Source of the DNA: Vibrio gallicus
Lineage (GTDB): Bacteria > Pseudomonadota > Gammaproteobacteria > Enterobacterales > Vibrionaceae
Direction: 5' to 3'
DNA length: 64,000 nt
Assembly (NCBI RefSeq): GCF_024346875.1
Contig: NZ_AP024871.1
Coordinates: 1,798,001-1,862,000, forward strand
Shown here: positions 38,994 through 49,004 of the stretch, one piece after another
Layout of the letters: each line of letters starts with the position of its first letter
Numbering within the stretch: the stretch's first letter is position 1
Position numbers and translations under genes: made by a program
Notes under the pieces: model-generated
What the model was told of the DNA's origin: nothing
Seen by the model: the letters and a program-made list of their open reading frames with translations, nothing else
Database searches by the model: none

Positions 38994-41272
38994 TGTATTC
39001 AGTATTCCAACGGCTCCTATTTATAGCTCTAATACTCTTGTTAGCTATGCCAGCTATGGCATCAGATTCCAATCTAGCCAAGGAGCTCTTGGATGCACGC
39101 AAACTGGCAGATGTTGCGCCAGTTCAAGCAAAAAAAATTGCGCAGTCATATATCTCAACCCTATCCCCAAAAATGGAGAATGGAGACTACTCATCGAGTG
39201 TGGTCAAGGGAAAACTAACCCCTATAGTCAAGGCCGCTAATCAGGTGCATGCCTATCAAACCATAGCCATCTCCGATTATATGCTAGGTAATTTTCGCGC
39301 ATCTTTGTCTAGCATAGACCGCAGTATATCAATTTCTAAAACCAATCGCTTGCAAGCTCGCGACGTCGAATCACGTATCATTAAGACTCGGCTGCTGTGG
39401 CTGATGACCAAGGATGAACGCAAAGTTAAAGCGCCATTGGCAGAAATAACTAACGCCTTGAAAACCTATAATATTGAAGATAACCAAAGAGAGCTTTTAG
39501 AGCTGCACCTCAATTTACTCAAGGCCAAGATTCTTTCTGGACAGGGGAAAAACGCCCAAGCCGATGAGTTATTTGCCGCAGCGCAAAAAAAAGCTGATAA
39601 ATTAGATTATCCAAAAGAGAGCATACAATTAAGCCTAGATATTGGTGAATATCACCTGAAAAGTGAACGCCTCAATCTTGCACTGAGTGAATTGATTCAG
39701 AGTTATTGGTTTGCAATAGAGCAAGACAACGCTCAATTGATAGCCAGGGCAAATAATCTATTAGCCGACCTTTATATTGCTCGCCAAATGTATAGCAAGG
39801 CACAAGAGCATTTATCGCAAGCCGCCAGCTACTATGGTCAGTATGAACACTCCCCTATTTTTGCCAAAGTGCTACGTAAACTCGCTGATGTTTATTTTAT
39901 TCAAGGTCGCTATAACCTAGCCTTGGTTCACTATTTTAATGTACTTGATCTAGAGCTCGCAGAGAAAGACCTTGAAGAGATCATAGACCTTAGATTAAGC
40001 CTGTCCGAAACCTATTTAAACTTGGTCAACTACACCCTTTCTGAGCGTTACCTCAACCGAGCAACAGAGTTATTAGATTACTCTGATGTCTCATCTCAGA
40101 AGGTACGCGCAACCCTAATAAAAGCAAAATTAGACAGCCTCCAAAATAAACCGAAACAAGCAGAAAAGCTGGCCATTGAAGCGTTAGCTCAGGCTAAGAA
40201 ACAAGGCAATAGTCAAATCCAGTTAAAAGCCTTGGATCTACTGCATGGCGTCGCTAAGTCATTAAATAAAAATGAAGACTCATTAGGTTACCTTGAAGAG
40301 TTTAACCGCCTGACTGCTATCGACATTCAAAAGAAAAACCAGCTAATCAATCGCGCTTTTTTGAACCAAGTTTCTTCAGTGGAACAATCATTACATTATC
40401 AAGACCAAGTTGACGAACTTACCGACCTTAGCTCAGAATTCGATACCTATAAAAGTATCAGTTTTGGCCTGAGTATAACGACTGCCCTGTTGTTACTAAT
40501 ATTATTTATCTATATAAAAGGCGTTCGTAATCGCACTCGCGTTATCAATGAACTTAATCAGGAGCTATACACACACCCTAGATCCGGCCTAAGAAACATG
40601 CGTTTACTCATTAGAAACCTACCGGACTCACTAGAACGAACCGGACGAAACTATGAGCAATGGCGATTTGGTCAGCTTATCGATGAACCGCTAAATGACC
40701 GCCTGAAATTTGCCCTTATTGACGTTCCTATGCTTGAAGAGGTCTATTTAAAGTATGGCTACAAAGAAGGACGTATTGCTGAGTTAGAATTTGGCCAGCA
40801 TATTCAATCACAGCTACCTGACGGCGCTCGCTTATATCATTTTTCAGATCATAGCTTCTTATACATCGAACCCAATCCTGATAAACGCCAACAAAGCGAG
40901 GTGCTATTTGAGCGCTTCCAGTCATGGATTGAAGAGTTTAATCATGACTATGATATTAATCGTACCTTTGTTGTCAGCTTTGCAGATTATCCATTCCTTC
41001 CTCGGGCCTATACTGCCATCAATGATGAAGACCTGATTGACTTACTACTATTATCGGTTGAGATAGCAACCAAGATTTCCAAGCTAGAGCAAACCAGCCA
41101 ATGGGTATCCTTTACCGCAATTCCGATGGCGCCCGCAGCCAGCTTTGCACAAGACAATATTCGTAGCTCAACCTTAAGCGCCATCAAAAAAGGCTTAATC
41201 AAGGTACAAACCAGTGGTGTGGAAAAAAACCTTACCAGCGCCCTTGATGCATTGCCCAAGGCAAACAATTAA
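38993..41272 (+). CDS. TPR membrane protein with degenerate GGDEF domain
   Basis: 759 residues. Signal peptide (FQRLLFIALILLLAMPAMA) at the start, then a long periplasmic TPR solenoid (residues about 80-420, for example ADVYFIQGRYNLALVHYFNV and SLSETYLNLVNYTLSERYLN), one membrane segment (about 489-508), and a cytosolic GGDEF-like domain. In that domain the DxLTGLxNR position reads HPRSGLRNM (about 527) and the GGDEF position reads FSDHSFLYIEP (about 617), so the catalytic GGDEF and metal residues are lost. Likely a sensor without cyclase activity. Starts on the last base of the queF stop. Confidence 0.8.
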   Translation: MYSVFQRLLFIALILLLAMPAMASDSNLAKELLDARKLADVAPVQAKKIAQSYISTLSPKMENGDYSSSVVKGKLTPIVKAANQVHAYQTIAISDYMLGNFRASLSSIDRSISISKTNRLQARDVESRIIKTRLLWLMTKDERKVKAPLAEITNALKTYNIEDNQRELLELHLNLLKAKILSGQGKNAQADELFAAAQKKADKLDYPKESIQLSLDIGEYHLKSERLNLALSELIQSYWFAIEQDNAQLIARANNLLADLYIARQMYSKAQEHLSQAASYYGQYEHSPIFAKVLRKLADVYFIQGRYNLALVHYFNVLDLELAEKDLEEIIDLRLSLSETYLNLVNYTLSERYLNRATELLDYSDVSSQKVRATLIKAKLDSLQNKPKQAEKLAIEALAQAKKQGNSQIQLKALDLLHGVAKSLNKNEDSLGYLEEFNRLTAIDIQKKNQLINRAFLNQVSSVEQSLHYQDQVDELTDLSSEFDTYKSISFGLSITTALLLLILFIYIKGVRNRTRVINELNQELYTHPRSGLRNMRLLIRNLPDSLERTGRNYEQWRFGQLIDEPLNDRLKFALIDVPMLEEVYLKYGYKEGRIAELEFGQHIQSQLPDGARLYHFSDHSFLYIEPNPDKRQQSEVLFERFQSWIEEFNHDYDINRTFVVSFADYPFLPRAYTAINDEDLIDLLLLSVEIATKISKLEQTSQWVSFTAIPMAPAASFAQDNIRSSTLSAIKKGLIKVQTSGVEKNLTSALDALPKANN

Positions 41273-41320
41273 ATCATTGAGTTCATTAGAATAATGCTTT
41301 GCATTTGATTGTTAAGGCTC

Positions 41321-41385
41321 TATGGTTAGGTTGAGTAAATGGATTATTACCACGGTAATTAATCCATTTACTCATCATAACCATA
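41321..41385. repeat. 65-bp near-perfect palindrome upstream of ppnN
   Basis: Outer arms TATGGTTA/TAACCATA (41321-41328, 41378-41385), a 4-base internal loop, a 14-bp inner stem starting GAGTAAATGGATTA, a 5-bp TTACC/GGTAA top and a 2-base loop. There is no T-tract, so it is not an ordinary terminator. It lies in the 171-base gap between the GGDEF-like gene and ppnN. Confidence 0.8.
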
Positions 41386-41443
41386 AATAATAAGCAAGGT
41401 AGCTCAGCCAACAGGGCCCTACCAATGCAGCCAAGGAGCCGTT

Positions 41444-42802
41444 ATGATCACAACAATCAACCCTGCAGGAAGCATGGATCTTCTCTCTCAACTTGAAGTT
41501 GAACGCCTAAAAAAAACCGCTTCTAGTGAGATCTACAACCTATATCGAAACTGTACCTTAGCGGTACTTAATTCGGGTAGTCATACCGATGATAGTAAAA
41601 AACTGCTAGAGCAATACCTATCGTTTGATGTCAACGTGTTGCAACGGGAACGTGGTATTCAACTTGAACTGTTAAACGCCCCCGAGCATGCCTTTGTAGA
41701 CGGCACCATCATCAAAGGGATTCAAGAACACCTGTTTGCAGTATTGAGAGATATTGTATTCGTGCATATGTCTCTGGCACAAAACAATACCCTAAACCTG
41801 ACCAACTCTACCCATATTACCAACCTAGTATTTGGTATTTTACGCAATGCTAAAGTATTGATTCCTGGGGTCGACCCAAACCTTATCGTCTGCTGGGGAG
41901 GTCACTCTATTAATCCTACGGAGTACCAATATACGCGAGAAGTAGGCCATGAGCTTGGATTGCGTGAATTGAATGTCTGTACCGGTTGTGGACCGGGTGC
42001 GATGGAAGGCCCAATGAAGGGAGCAGCAATTGGTCATGCTAAGCAGCGTCATCAGCACTCTCGATATATAGGCTTAACTGAGCCCTCAATTATTGCAGCT
42101 GAGCCACCAAACCCCATCGTTAATGAGTTGATCATAATGCCCGATATCGAGAAGCGTCTAGAGGCGTTTGTACGTATTGCACACGGTATCGTGATCTTCC
42201 CTGGCGGCCCGGGCACAGCCGAAGAGTTGCTGTATATTCTCGGGATCATGATGCACCCTAAGAATCAAGATCAACCACTGCCGATTGTATTAACTGGACC
42301 ACAAGAAAGTGCCGACTACTTTACCTCTATCGATAACTTCATCCGCGATACACTCGGCGAAGAGGCTCAGAAATACTACCAGATAGTCATCGGCGATCCG
42401 GCCAAAGCGGCTAAAGCAATTAAGCACTCTATGCCACAGGTTAAAGCGCATAGAAAACAAAATGAAGACGCCTACAGCTATAACTGGTCCTTGCATATTG
42501 AACCTGAATTCCAAATGCCATTTGAGCCCTCACATGAGAATATGCGTAACTTGGATCTGCACCTTCAGCAAAAACCCGAGATCTTAGCGGCAAATCTACG
42601 TCGAGCCTTCTCTGGTGTGGTGGCGGGTAACGTCAAGGCTGAAGGCATCTTGGAGATAGAAAAACATGGCCCATATATTATTGATGGTGACAAAGAATTA
42701 ATGAGTAAGATGGATAAGCTACTAAGTGACTTTGTGAAGCAGCAACGCATGAAGCTTCCGGGTTCAGAATATACGCCGTGTTATCGGGTCGAAACCGACT
42801 AA
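41444..42802 (+). CDS. ppnN: Nucleotide 5'-monophosphate nucleosidase
   Basis: Cleaves GMP, IMP, AMP and other nucleoside 5'-monophosphates into base and ribose 5-phosphate and is activated by (p)ppGpp in E. coli (formerly ygdH). 452 residues, LOG-like core with [15 protein letters not shown] near residue 185 and the hallmark [12 protein letters not shown] near 250. The N-terminal and C-terminal extensions are those of the long proteobacterial type. Strong AAGGAG lies 7 bases before the ATG. It is followed by a terminator before xni. Confidence 0.94.
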   Translation: MITTINPAGSMDLLSQLEVERLKKTASSEIYNLYRNCTLAVLNSGSHTDDSKKLLEQYLSFDVNVLQRERGIQLELLNAPEHAFVDGTIIKGIQEHLFAVLRDIVFVHMSLAQNNTLNLTNSTHITNLVFGILRNAKVLIPGVDPNLIVCWGGHSINPTEYQYTREVGHELGLRELNVCTGCGPGAMEGPMKGAAIGHAKQRHQHSRYIGLTEPSIIAAEPPNPIVNELIIMPDIEKRLEAFVRIAHGIVIFPGGPGTAEELLYILGIMMHPKNQDQPLPIVLTGPQESADYFTSIDNFIRDTLGEEAQKYYQIVIGDPAKAAKAIKHSMPQVKAHRKQNEDAYSYNWSLHIEPEFQMPFEPSHENMRNLDLHLQQKPEILAANLRRAFSGVVAGNVKAEGILEIEKHGPYIIDGDKELMSKMDKLLSDFVKQQRMKLPGSEYTPCYRVETD

Positions 42803-42870
42803 ATGCCCCCCACCTCATACCATTAATTGGTCACTACGCCATTTAGGCTTGTTTTGAGGTGAGGTATACT

Positions 42871-42893
42871 TGGGAGCTATGGCTCCCATTTTT
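42871..42893 (+). terminator. Terminator after ppnN
   Basis: Stem TGGGAGC/GCTCCCA (42871-42877, 42882-42888), loop TATG, five T at 42889-42893. A larger CACCTCA/TGAGGTG pairing lies just upstream. Confidence 0.7.
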
Positions 42894-42915
42894 CTTCTAC
42901 TTATATAAGCGCTCT

Positions 42916-43686
42916 ATGTCTATACACTTAGTAATAATTGATGCACTCAACCTCATTCGACGCATTCATTCAGCTCAGCCCAACCCAGAAGACATACAGC
43001 GAACTATAGATACCTCAACTCGCACCCTAAATCGCATTCTTAATGAAACCGAGCCCTCACATATTATTGCGGTATTTGACCATATGTTAGAGACTCGGGG
43101 CTGGCGAGAGCAAAAGTTTGCACAATACAAACAAGGGCGTAAACCGATGCCAGAACCACTAGCTCAAGGGCTAGACCGCATCCAACAGGCTTGGTGGGAG
43201 TTAGGTATAGACTCCTTACTTTCTGAAGGGGACGAGGCCGATGATCTCGTCGCAACCCTCGCGGTTAAGGTTGCCAATCAAGACCTGCAAGTAACTATCA
43301 TATCCACGGATAAAGGCTATTGTCAGTTGCTCTCTCCGAGCTTAAGGATTCGCGACTACTTCCAGCATCGATGGCTAGATGCAGCCTTTATTGAAAAAGA
43401 ATTTGGCGTAAAGGTCTCGCAATTAGCGGACTACTGGGGTCTGACTGGAATAAATGGTACAGGACTGAGTGGCGTCCCAGGAATAGGCCCCAAGGCTGCC
43501 AAAGAGCTTCTTACGCAGTGCGCTACCCTAGAGCAAATTATCGAGGATTCATCCATCCCCGAGAAGTATCGCAAAAAAATAACCGGCAATGAGCAGCATG
43601 CTCTATTGTGCAGAGAGCTGTCTAGCCTTAAAACGGACCTTGAATTAGGCTTTAACCTGCAAGATATTCGCTGGCAAAAGCCATAG
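42916..43686 (+). CDS. xni: Flap endonuclease-like protein Xni (exonuclease IX)
   Basis: 256 residues homologous to the 5'-nuclease domain of PolA. Conserved segments: LVIIDALNLIRRIHS at the start, EGDEADDLVATLAVK near residue 108 and SGVPGIGPKAAKELL near 190, a helix-hairpin-helix for DNA contact. Xni keeps only one metal-binding centre, and its activity is flap-endonuclease-like. A longer in-frame start at 42859 runs through the upstream terminator and is rejected. Convergent with rlmM. Confidence 0.93.
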   Translation: MSIHLVIIDALNLIRRIHSAQPNPEDIQRTIDTSTRTLNRILNETEPSHIIAVFDHMLETRGWREQKFAQYKQGRKPMPEPLAQGLDRIQQAWWELGIDSLLSEGDEADDLVATLAVKVANQDLQVTIISTDKGYCQLLSPSLRIRDYFQHRWLDAAFIEKEFGVKVSQLADYWGLTGINGTGLSGVPGIGPKAAKELLTQCATLEQIIEDSSIPEKYRKKITGNEQHALLCRELSSLKTDLELGFNLQDIRWQKP

Positions 43687-43730
43687 TAGCGGTGTCATTA
43701 GGTCTACTAAAAAAATAAATTCCAGAAAAC

Positions 43731-43756
43731 AAAAAGCGAGCCTAAGCTCGCTTTTT
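43731..43756. terminator. Bidirectional terminator between xni and rlmM
   Basis: Perfect 11-bp stem AAAAAGCGAGC/GCTCGCTTTTT with loop CTAA; T-tract on both strands. Serves the two convergent genes. Confidence 0.9.
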
Positions 43757-43776
43757 CGTAATGATAAATGATTTAA

Positions 43777-44862
43777 TTACCAGCCAAGGTTCGCATGTGA
43801 GCGAACATGTACCGTGATTTCTTCGCGATCATGGTATAAATGCTTAGCCTGAAGTGTGTATTTGATACCGTTGTCTCGTAAGAAGATCTTAAGGTTTTCA
43901 ATATCATCAACCACTTCATCGTAGCGACCTTTCATCGGCAGCTTAAGGTTGAAAAGAGCCTCTTTACACCAGCCTTGGATTAACCACTCTCCCATCAACT
44001 GAGCAACACGCGACGGCTTTTCAATCATGTCACATACTAACCAAGTTACGTTTTTGCGTGGTGGTTCAAACTTAAACCCATCAACTTGGTGGTGCTTAAC
44101 CTGACCGGTATCCATAAGGCTTTGTGCCATCATGCCGTTATCTATGGCATGCACAAACATCGAGCGCTTAACCAGCTGATAAGTCCAACCGCCGGGACAA
44201 GCCCCGAGATCAACAGCCCACATTCCGGAAGCAAGACGAGTCTCCCACTCACTCTTAGGGATAAAGACATGGAACGCTTCTTCAAGCTTAAGGGTTGAGC
44301 GGCTTGGTGCATCAGAAGGGAATTTAAGGCGCGGGATCCCCATAAAGAATTGAGAGTTATTACCCGGAACCGAATACCCCACAAAGCAATGACCGGGAGC
44401 GACAAAGCAGACATGCATTACCGGTTTTTTGAAGTTTTCTTTTTTAAATAGTAAGCCTTTACCACGCATTGCTTGACGCAAAGGCACGGTAAATTTACGA
44501 CAAAACTTAAGCAGCTCTTTCGCTTCATTGGTATCTGGGGTCTCAATACGAATATCGCCACAGGTAGGCATCTTATCGGTATCTAATGCTTCAAGAATAG
44601 GTGAGATACGGTCTTCACTTGGTAGCGACTTCAGCTCTGTAGCTGCGGCAAACATCTGCCTTGCAAAAATCAGCGTCTGAAAATCAATCTCTTTAATTAG
44701 TCGCTGCGCATCACCTTCGCTGTAGCATTCAAATACAACATAGCCGCTGTTGCTCTTAGTCTTTGGATAACCAAACACCTCGATTCGAGTCGCTTTCGCT
44801 TGGATTTCAGCAGCACAGTCTTTTTCAAACCCTGCACGGCAATACAAAATAACCTGTTTCAA
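43777..44862 (-). CDS. rlmM: 23S rRNA 2'-O-ribose C2498 methyltransferase
   Basis: Methylates C2498 in the peptidyl-transferase loop of 23S rRNA before 50S assembly. 361 residues: N-terminal RNA-binding (THUMP-like) part with [20 protein letters not shown], and C-terminal Rossmann-type methyltransferase with [17 protein letters not shown] near residue 218 as SAM-binding loop, and the [13 protein letters not shown] segment with catalytic Asp. Adjacent to gcvA, as in E. coli (ygdE beside gcvA). Confidence 0.95.
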   Translation of the reverse strand: MKQVILYCRAGFEKDCAAEIQAKATRIEVFGYPKTKSNSGYVVFECYSEGDAQRLIKEIDFQTLIFARQMFAAATELKSLPSEDRISPILEALDTDKMPTCGDIRIETPDTNEAKELLKFCRKFTVPLRQAMRGKGLLFKKENFKKPVMHVCFVAPGHCFVGYSVPGNNSQFFMGIPRLKFPSDAPSRSTLKLEEAFHVFIPKSEWETRLASGMWAVDLGACPGGWTYQLVKRSMFVHAIDNGMMAQSLMDTGQVKHHQVDGFKFEPPRKNVTWLVCDMIEKPSRVAQLMGEWLIQGWCKEALFNLKLPMKGRYDEVVDDIENLKIFLRDNGIKYTLQAKHLYHDREEITVHVRSHANLGW

Positions 44863-44886
44863 GTCTTACCTCGTTTTAAATTTAAG

Positions 44887-45798
44887 TTACTCTTGAGAGA
44901 CAGCTGGTGCGCCATCTTTGGCTGCAATATTCAGCATCCAATCTCTAAAGGTAGCAATTCTTCCCATTTCCGCTTGTTTGGCATCACTCACCACATAAAA
45001 GGCATTCTTGCTTACCAATACTTCTTCAAATGGGCTTATCAATCGTCCAGCTTCTATTTCAGGCTGAGCGAGTACGTTATTTCCCAAGGCTATGCCTTGA
45101 CCGTGAGCGGCCGCTTGTAAAACCATTGTCGAATGGCTAAATATCGGGCCATGGTTCACATTTACCCCTTCCACTGCATGCTGACGTACAAACTGCTTCC
45201 AGTCCTTACGCGATGTGTCATGCAATAGGGTATGTCGAGAAAGATCCTTAAGGGACTCTAACGGTTTAGTCCCCGAAAGCAAGCTCGGTGAACACAAGGG
45301 GATTAAATACTCTTGGTATAGTTTATCGGCACGCACACCAGCCCAATTACCACGACCATAATAAATGGCTACATCCACATCATCGGCTAGCGAGCCATCA
45401 TCCATATCGACGGCTTTAATCCGTACATCTATATCGGGCTCTTGGGCGTTAAAATCCGCCAACCTCGGCACCAGCCATTGAATCGCAAAACTTGGCTGTA
45501 AGCTAATGGTCAACGAGCCTTTTTCACTGCGCTCAAGCACCTTATCCGTTGCTTCAGAGAGTGAACTAAAAATATCTTTAATATCTAAAAAATAGCTCTG
45601 CCCTTCCTCAGTAAGCAACAATGATCGGTTGCGTCTACGGAATAGCTTCAAGGCCAAAAATTCTTCTAATGCCTTCACTTGATGACTGACTGCCGCTTGC
45701 GTGACAAACAGCTCTTCCGCAGCCCGAGTAAAACTCAGGTGCCTTGCTGCTGCCTCAAAAACCTTGAGTGAATTCAATGGAGGTAATCGTCTCGACAT
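44887..45798 (-). CDS. gcvA: Glycine cleavage system regulator GcvA (LysR type)
   Basis: 303 residues. Winged helix-turn-helix at residues 5-65 (LPPLNSLKVFEAAARHLSFT, then AAEELFVTQAAVSHQVKALE) and a LysR substrate-binding domain. It is expected to control glycine cleavage genes and its divergent small RNA GcvB. The GcvB gene is indeed found directly upstream on the opposite strand, which makes this identification much stronger than for a random LysR protein. 24 bases separate it from rlmM. Confidence 0.92.
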   Translation of the reverse strand: MSRRLPPLNSLKVFEAAARHLSFTRAAEELFVTQAAVSHQVKALEEFLALKLFRRRNRSLLLTEEGQSYFLDIKDIFSSLSEATDKVLERSEKGSLTISLQPSFAIQWLVPRLADFNAQEPDIDVRIKAVDMDDGSLADDVDVAIYYGRGNWAGVRADKLYQEYLIPLCSPSLLSGTKPLESLKDLSRHTLLHDTSRKDWKQFVRQHAVEGVNVNHGPIFSHSTMVLQAAAHGQGIALGNNVLAQPEIEAGRLISPFEEVLVSKNAFYVVSDAKQAEMGRIATFRDWMLNIAAKDGAPAVSQE

Positions 45799-45850
45799 AC
45801 ACCGTTATCTATCATTAGTTTTTTTCATGCGAAACATTATAAATTGTCCG

Positions 45851-45879
45851 TTGTTGAACAGCCAGATAAAATCTATATT
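45851..45879 (+). promoter_or_regulatory. GcvB promoter
   Basis: TTGTTG (45851-45856), 17-base spacer, TATATT (45874-45879). Predicted start of transcription at about 45886. The 87 bases between gcvA start and this point are the shared divergent control region. Confidence 0.7.
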
Positions 45880-45885
45880 CCCTAC

Positions 45886-46065
45886 CAAGTCAATACGGCT
45901 CTAAACGGCATACCCTCGGGTATGGAGCCATATTGTAATGTTGTGTTTGTGGCTCATTTTGAGCTAGGTAGTATCTACCACCCGCTTACGACTCCAAGTA
46001 AGCAAAATTCCAATTTAATGAACTTGTCTGTCATTTTACACCGCTCTTATGAGCGGTGTTTTTTT
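45886..46065 (+). ncRNA. gcvB: GcvB small RNA
   Basis: About 180-nt Hfq-dependent type RNA which in enterobacteria represses many amino-acid and peptide transporter mRNAs. The 5' hairpin (CATACC/GGTATG nested in GGCTC/GAGCC, 45897-45929) is followed by a G/U-rich unpaired stretch at 45931-45951 (TTGTAATGTTGTGTTTGT), the counterpart of the seed region R1. Further small hairpins lie at 45967-45979 and 45985-46002, then TTGTCTGTC and a terminator. Position divergent from gcvA and the conserved TGTCTGTC before the terminator fit. The 5' end is predicted. Confidence 0.88.
46038..46065 (+). terminator. GcvB terminator
   Basis: Stem ACACCGCTC/GAGCGGTGT (46038-46046, 46051-46059), loop TTAT, seven T at 46059-46065. 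Confidence 0.92.
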
Positions 46066-46085
46066 ATGTATAAAGAAATAATAAA

Positions 46086-46109
46086 AAAGCGCACCATTTG
46101 ATGCGCTTT
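46086..46109 (-). terminator. Terminator after thiI
   Basis: Stem AAAGCGCA/TGCGCTTT (46086-46093, 46102-46109), followed on the minus strand by a T run. Faces the GcvB terminator. Confidence 0.8.
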
Positions 46110-46133
46110 ACAGCTTCTAAGCATTAGACACGA

Positions 46134-47582
46134 TTAAGGGCGGTAGACCTTAACGTTATTAAAGCCTTGCTCTTGCAGATAAAGCGCCTGCAGACGACTC
46201 ATCACGCCACGATCACAATACAATAAGTATGTTTTGCTCTGATCAAGATCGCCAAACTGGGTTGCTAATTTGTAGAATGGCAGATGTTTAACCTCAACAT
46301 CGTCGATCTGCAATGGATTTTCGTCTTCTTCATCTGGACTGCGAATATCAAGAATCAACGCCTCATCTTCAATCGCCGTCACTTGTTCTACTTCTGGCGC
46401 TTGTTGTTGGCTCTCTTTCTCAATATCACGTATATCCATAATACGTGCTTCGCTCACAACCTTCTCTAGCACAGAAAAATCAAAGTTCTGCTCTTCAGTC
46501 TCAAGCTTAGCCTTCACCGCTTTTACCGTTGGCTTACGCGAGATCACACCACAATACTCTGGCATGACCTTGGCAAAATCTTCGGTGCCGATAACGCGGG
46601 AAAGGTCGATAATATCTTCTTTATCCCAGTTAATAAGTGGGCGTAGAATTAGGCTTTCTGTTACACCATCAATATGACGAAGGTTAGTCAATGTCTGACT
46701 TGAAACCTGCCCTAGCGCCTCTCCCGTAACCAAAGCTTGGATACCGAATCGTTCAGCTATCATACCACCAGCGCGCATAAACATACGCTTAAGCACAACC
46801 CCCATCTGACCGTCTTCTACGTTCTCAAGGATCTCCGCCACCACAGGCTCAAAATCCACTGCGATAAACTTCACCTTGGCCGAAGAGCCAAATTTATTCC
46901 ATAGGTAGTGTGCAACCTGCTTTACGCCAATCTCATGCGCTGGACCGCCTAGATTGAAAAAGCAGTAATGGGTCTTAGAGCCGCGTTTAATGTGTAGGTA
47001 ACTAGAAACGCCAGAATCAAAGCCACCAGAAATAAGGCTAAGCACATCTTCTTGAGTACCCAGCGGAAAACCACCTAGCCCTTTATGACGAGCCAGTACT
47101 TGGTTTAGCTTATCTTGAGCGACCTCTACATTAATCGAAACGTCAGGATTCTTGAGCTTAACCTTTGCACTTTCAACGGCTTGGTTAAGACCACCACCCA
47201 CATAGCGCTCAAGGTCAATCGAGCTAAAATCATGCTTACCGCGGCGCTTGGCGCGAACAACAAAGGTTTTATCGACAATACGCTCACGGTTTAGCTCTAG
47301 AACCTGCTCAAAGATGTCATGCATGTCAGAGAAGTCAGATTGCTTAACTTCTAGAACATGGTGAATACCCGGGCTTTGCGTTAAGATCTCCAACACTTCT
47401 TGATAGTATTGATGACTATTAGCTGCAACTTCAATATGGTCTCTACGATTGTAAACAGCTACCGATTCTGTGCGACGCTGGATGATAATCCTTAGATTAC
47501 ACTCCAAGATGCGCGTAAAGCGCTTGCGAACGGATTCACTTTTTACAAAAATTTCTGGATGCGGCTTAACGATAAACTTCAT
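46134..47582 (-). CDS. thiI: tRNA sulfurtransferase (4-thiouridine and thiazole synthesis)
   Basis: Transfers sulfur to U8 of tRNA and supports thiazole formation for thiamine. 482 residues: N-terminal ferredoxin-like and THUMP domains ([20 protein letters not shown]), PP-loop ATPase with [16 protein letters not shown] near residue 180, [15 protein letters not shown] linker (disulfide Cys in PEYCGVISR), and a C-terminal rhodanese domain with the persulfide Cys in [11 protein letters not shown] near 456. The ATG used gives [12 protein letters not shown] as in E. coli; a GTG four codons upstream is possible. Divergent from xseB; 255 bases between. Confidence 0.95.
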   Translation of the reverse strand: MKFIVKPHPEIFVKSESVRKRFTRILECNLRIIIQRRTESVAVYNRRDHIEVAANSHQYYQEVLEILTQSPGIHHVLEVKQSDFSDMHDIFEQVLELNRERIVDKTFVVRAKRRGKHDFSSIDLERYVGGGLNQAVESAKVKLKNPDVSINVEVAQDKLNQVLARHKGLGGFPLGTQEDVLSLISGGFDSGVSSYLHIKRGSKTHYCFFNLGGPAHEIGVKQVAHYLWNKFGSSAKVKFIAVDFEPVVAEILENVEDGQMGVVLKRMFMRAGGMIAERFGIQALVTGEALGQVSSQTLTNLRHIDGVTESLILRPLINWDKEDIIDLSRVIGTEDFAKVMPEYCGVISRKPTVKAVKAKLETEEQNFDFSVLEKVVSEARIMDIRDIEKESQQQAPEVEQVTAIEDEALILDIRSPDEEDENPLQIDDVEVKHLPFYKLATQFGDLDQSKTYLLYCDRGVMSRLQALYLQEQGFNNVKVYRP

Positions 47583-47849
47583 AGGTAACTTCACTTATTA
47601 CGCTGTAAATCACTTGAGTCTAGCTTAAACCCAAGACCTGTTTCTAAGGGCGAAGAATTATATACCTATGTGAGAGCAAGATACAGAGTTCACCACCAAG
47701 CTTATACATATTCCTTTGCTAAATATGATTACTTTTTTACCACTTAAAGCGATAATTTTAGAGTTATTGCAGGAAATTCAGTCACTAAAATTGACCCTGT
47801 CCCTTCACTGAGTTACCTTTCTCAGATCATAGCGAAGAGAAGAGTCTAT

Positions 47850-48104
47850 ATGGCAGCTAAAAAACCTGAGAATATGAGTTTCGAGGAGTCCTTAAATGAG
47901 CTCGACACGATTGTGAATCAACTCGAACAAGGCGATCTTGACCTCGATGCCGCATTAAAAGGCTTTGAACGTGGAATATCGCTGGCGCGCGCTGGCCAAA
48001 CCAAATTAGACCAAGCCGAACAACGCGTCTCTATTTTAATGGAAAACCAAGCAGACTCTGCTCCTATAGACTTTAATCCAGAAATTGGCGATGAACCATT
48101 TTAA
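47850..48104 (+). CDS. xseB: Exodeoxyribonuclease VII small subunit
   Basis: 84-residue subunit that with XseA forms the single-strand exonuclease VII. Helical, acidic: MSFEESLNELDTIVNQLEQG, then LALDAALKGFERGI-like DLDLDAALKGFERGISLAR and a C-terminal acidic tail. First gene of the xseB-ispA-dxs operon, overlapping ispA by 14 bases. The xseA partner is not in this window. Confidence 0.94.
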   Translation: MAAKKPENMSFEESLNELDTIVNQLEQGDLDLDAALKGFERGISLARAGQTKLDQAEQRVSILMENQADSAPIDFNPEIGDEPF

Positions 48105-48984
48105 GCAACTGCTCTCTTCATACCAGCAGCGAAATAGCCAACAACTAAGTGATTGGTTAGATACCCTGCCTGTCCAGCAAGATAACCTAACCCAAGCAAT
48201 GCGTTACGGATTGCTGTTGGGCGGTAAGCGCGCGCGACCATTTTTAGTCTATGCTACAGGCTCTATATTTAATGTTGAGTTGCAGCACTTAGACAGCCCT
48301 GCTAGCGCTATTGAATGCGTCCATGCCTACTCTTTGATTCACGATGACCTACCAGCAATGGATAACGATGAACTGCGTCGTGGTCAACCGACCTGTCATA
48401 TTAAGTTTGATGAAGCAACTGCCATTCTTGCTGGTGATGCATTACAAACCTTAGCATTTACTATTTTGTGTGAAGGTAAACTTGCACCAAATGCTGAATC
48501 ACAGCGTATACATATGATACAAAGCCTAGCCAAAGCCTCAGGTGCAGCGGGCATGTGCCTTGGGCAATCTCTGGATTTATCGGCAGAAAACAAGCAAATA
48601 GAGCTAGATGAATTACAATTGATCCATCGCAACAAAACTGGTGCTCTAATTAAAGCAGCGGTGCAATTGGGTGCTCTAGCAGCCGGAGAGTTAGGAATAC
48701 AGTATCTGCCTAACCTTAATAACTATGCTGAAAAAATTGGCTTAGCATTTCAGGTTCAAGACGACATCTTAGATATAACGGGTGATACTCAGACCTTAGG
48801 TAAGCCACAAGGGTCAGACCTAGCATTAAATAAATCAACCTACCCATCACTGTTAGGTTTAGAGCAAGCTCAGCAAACCGCAAATGAGCTTTTTAACCAA
48901 GCTATACAAGCGCTTAATGAGATCCCATTTGATACTCAAATACTTGAACAGTTTGCCAGTTATGTTGTTGAACGAAAAAATTAA
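48091..48984 (+). CDS. ispA: Farnesyl diphosphate synthase
   Basis: Makes geranyl and farnesyl diphosphate from DMAPP and IPP, feeding UppS and quinones. 297 residues with the two aspartate-rich motifs: [15 protein letters not shown] near residue 86 (DDxxD with insertion, bacterial type) and [10 protein letters not shown] near 227, plus GGKRARPFL near 45. Starts at ATG 48091 inside the end of xseB; a TTG six bases upstream opens the frame but is unlikely. 20 bases before dxs. Confidence 0.96.
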   Translation: MNHFKQLLSSYQQRNSQQLSDWLDTLPVQQDNLTQAMRYGLLLGGKRARPFLVYATGSIFNVELQHLDSPASAIECVHAYSLIHDDLPAMDNDELRRGQPTCHIKFDEATAILAGDALQTLAFTILCEGKLAPNAESQRIHMIQSLAKASGAAGMCLGQSLDLSAENKQIELDELQLIHRNKTGALIKAAVQLGALAAGELGIQYLPNLNNYAEKIGLAFQVQDDILDITGDTQTLGKPQGSDLALNKSTYPSLLGLEQAQQTANELFNQAIQALNEIPFDTQILEQFASYVVERKN

Positions 48985-49004
48985 CCTTATCAGTGCGAAT
49001 GAAT

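Noticed and set aside
41397..41425. GGTAGCTCAGCC-like stretch resembling a tRNA box A upstream of ppnN
   Set aside because: No matching T-arm (GGTTCGAATCC-like) or acceptor stem, and the sequence continues straight into the ppnN ribosome-binding site. Taken as chance similarity.
45844..46101. 85-codon open frame on the plus strand in the gcvA-thiI gap
   Set aside because: It covers the GcvB small RNA including its terminator, has no ribosome-binding site and no protein-like composition.
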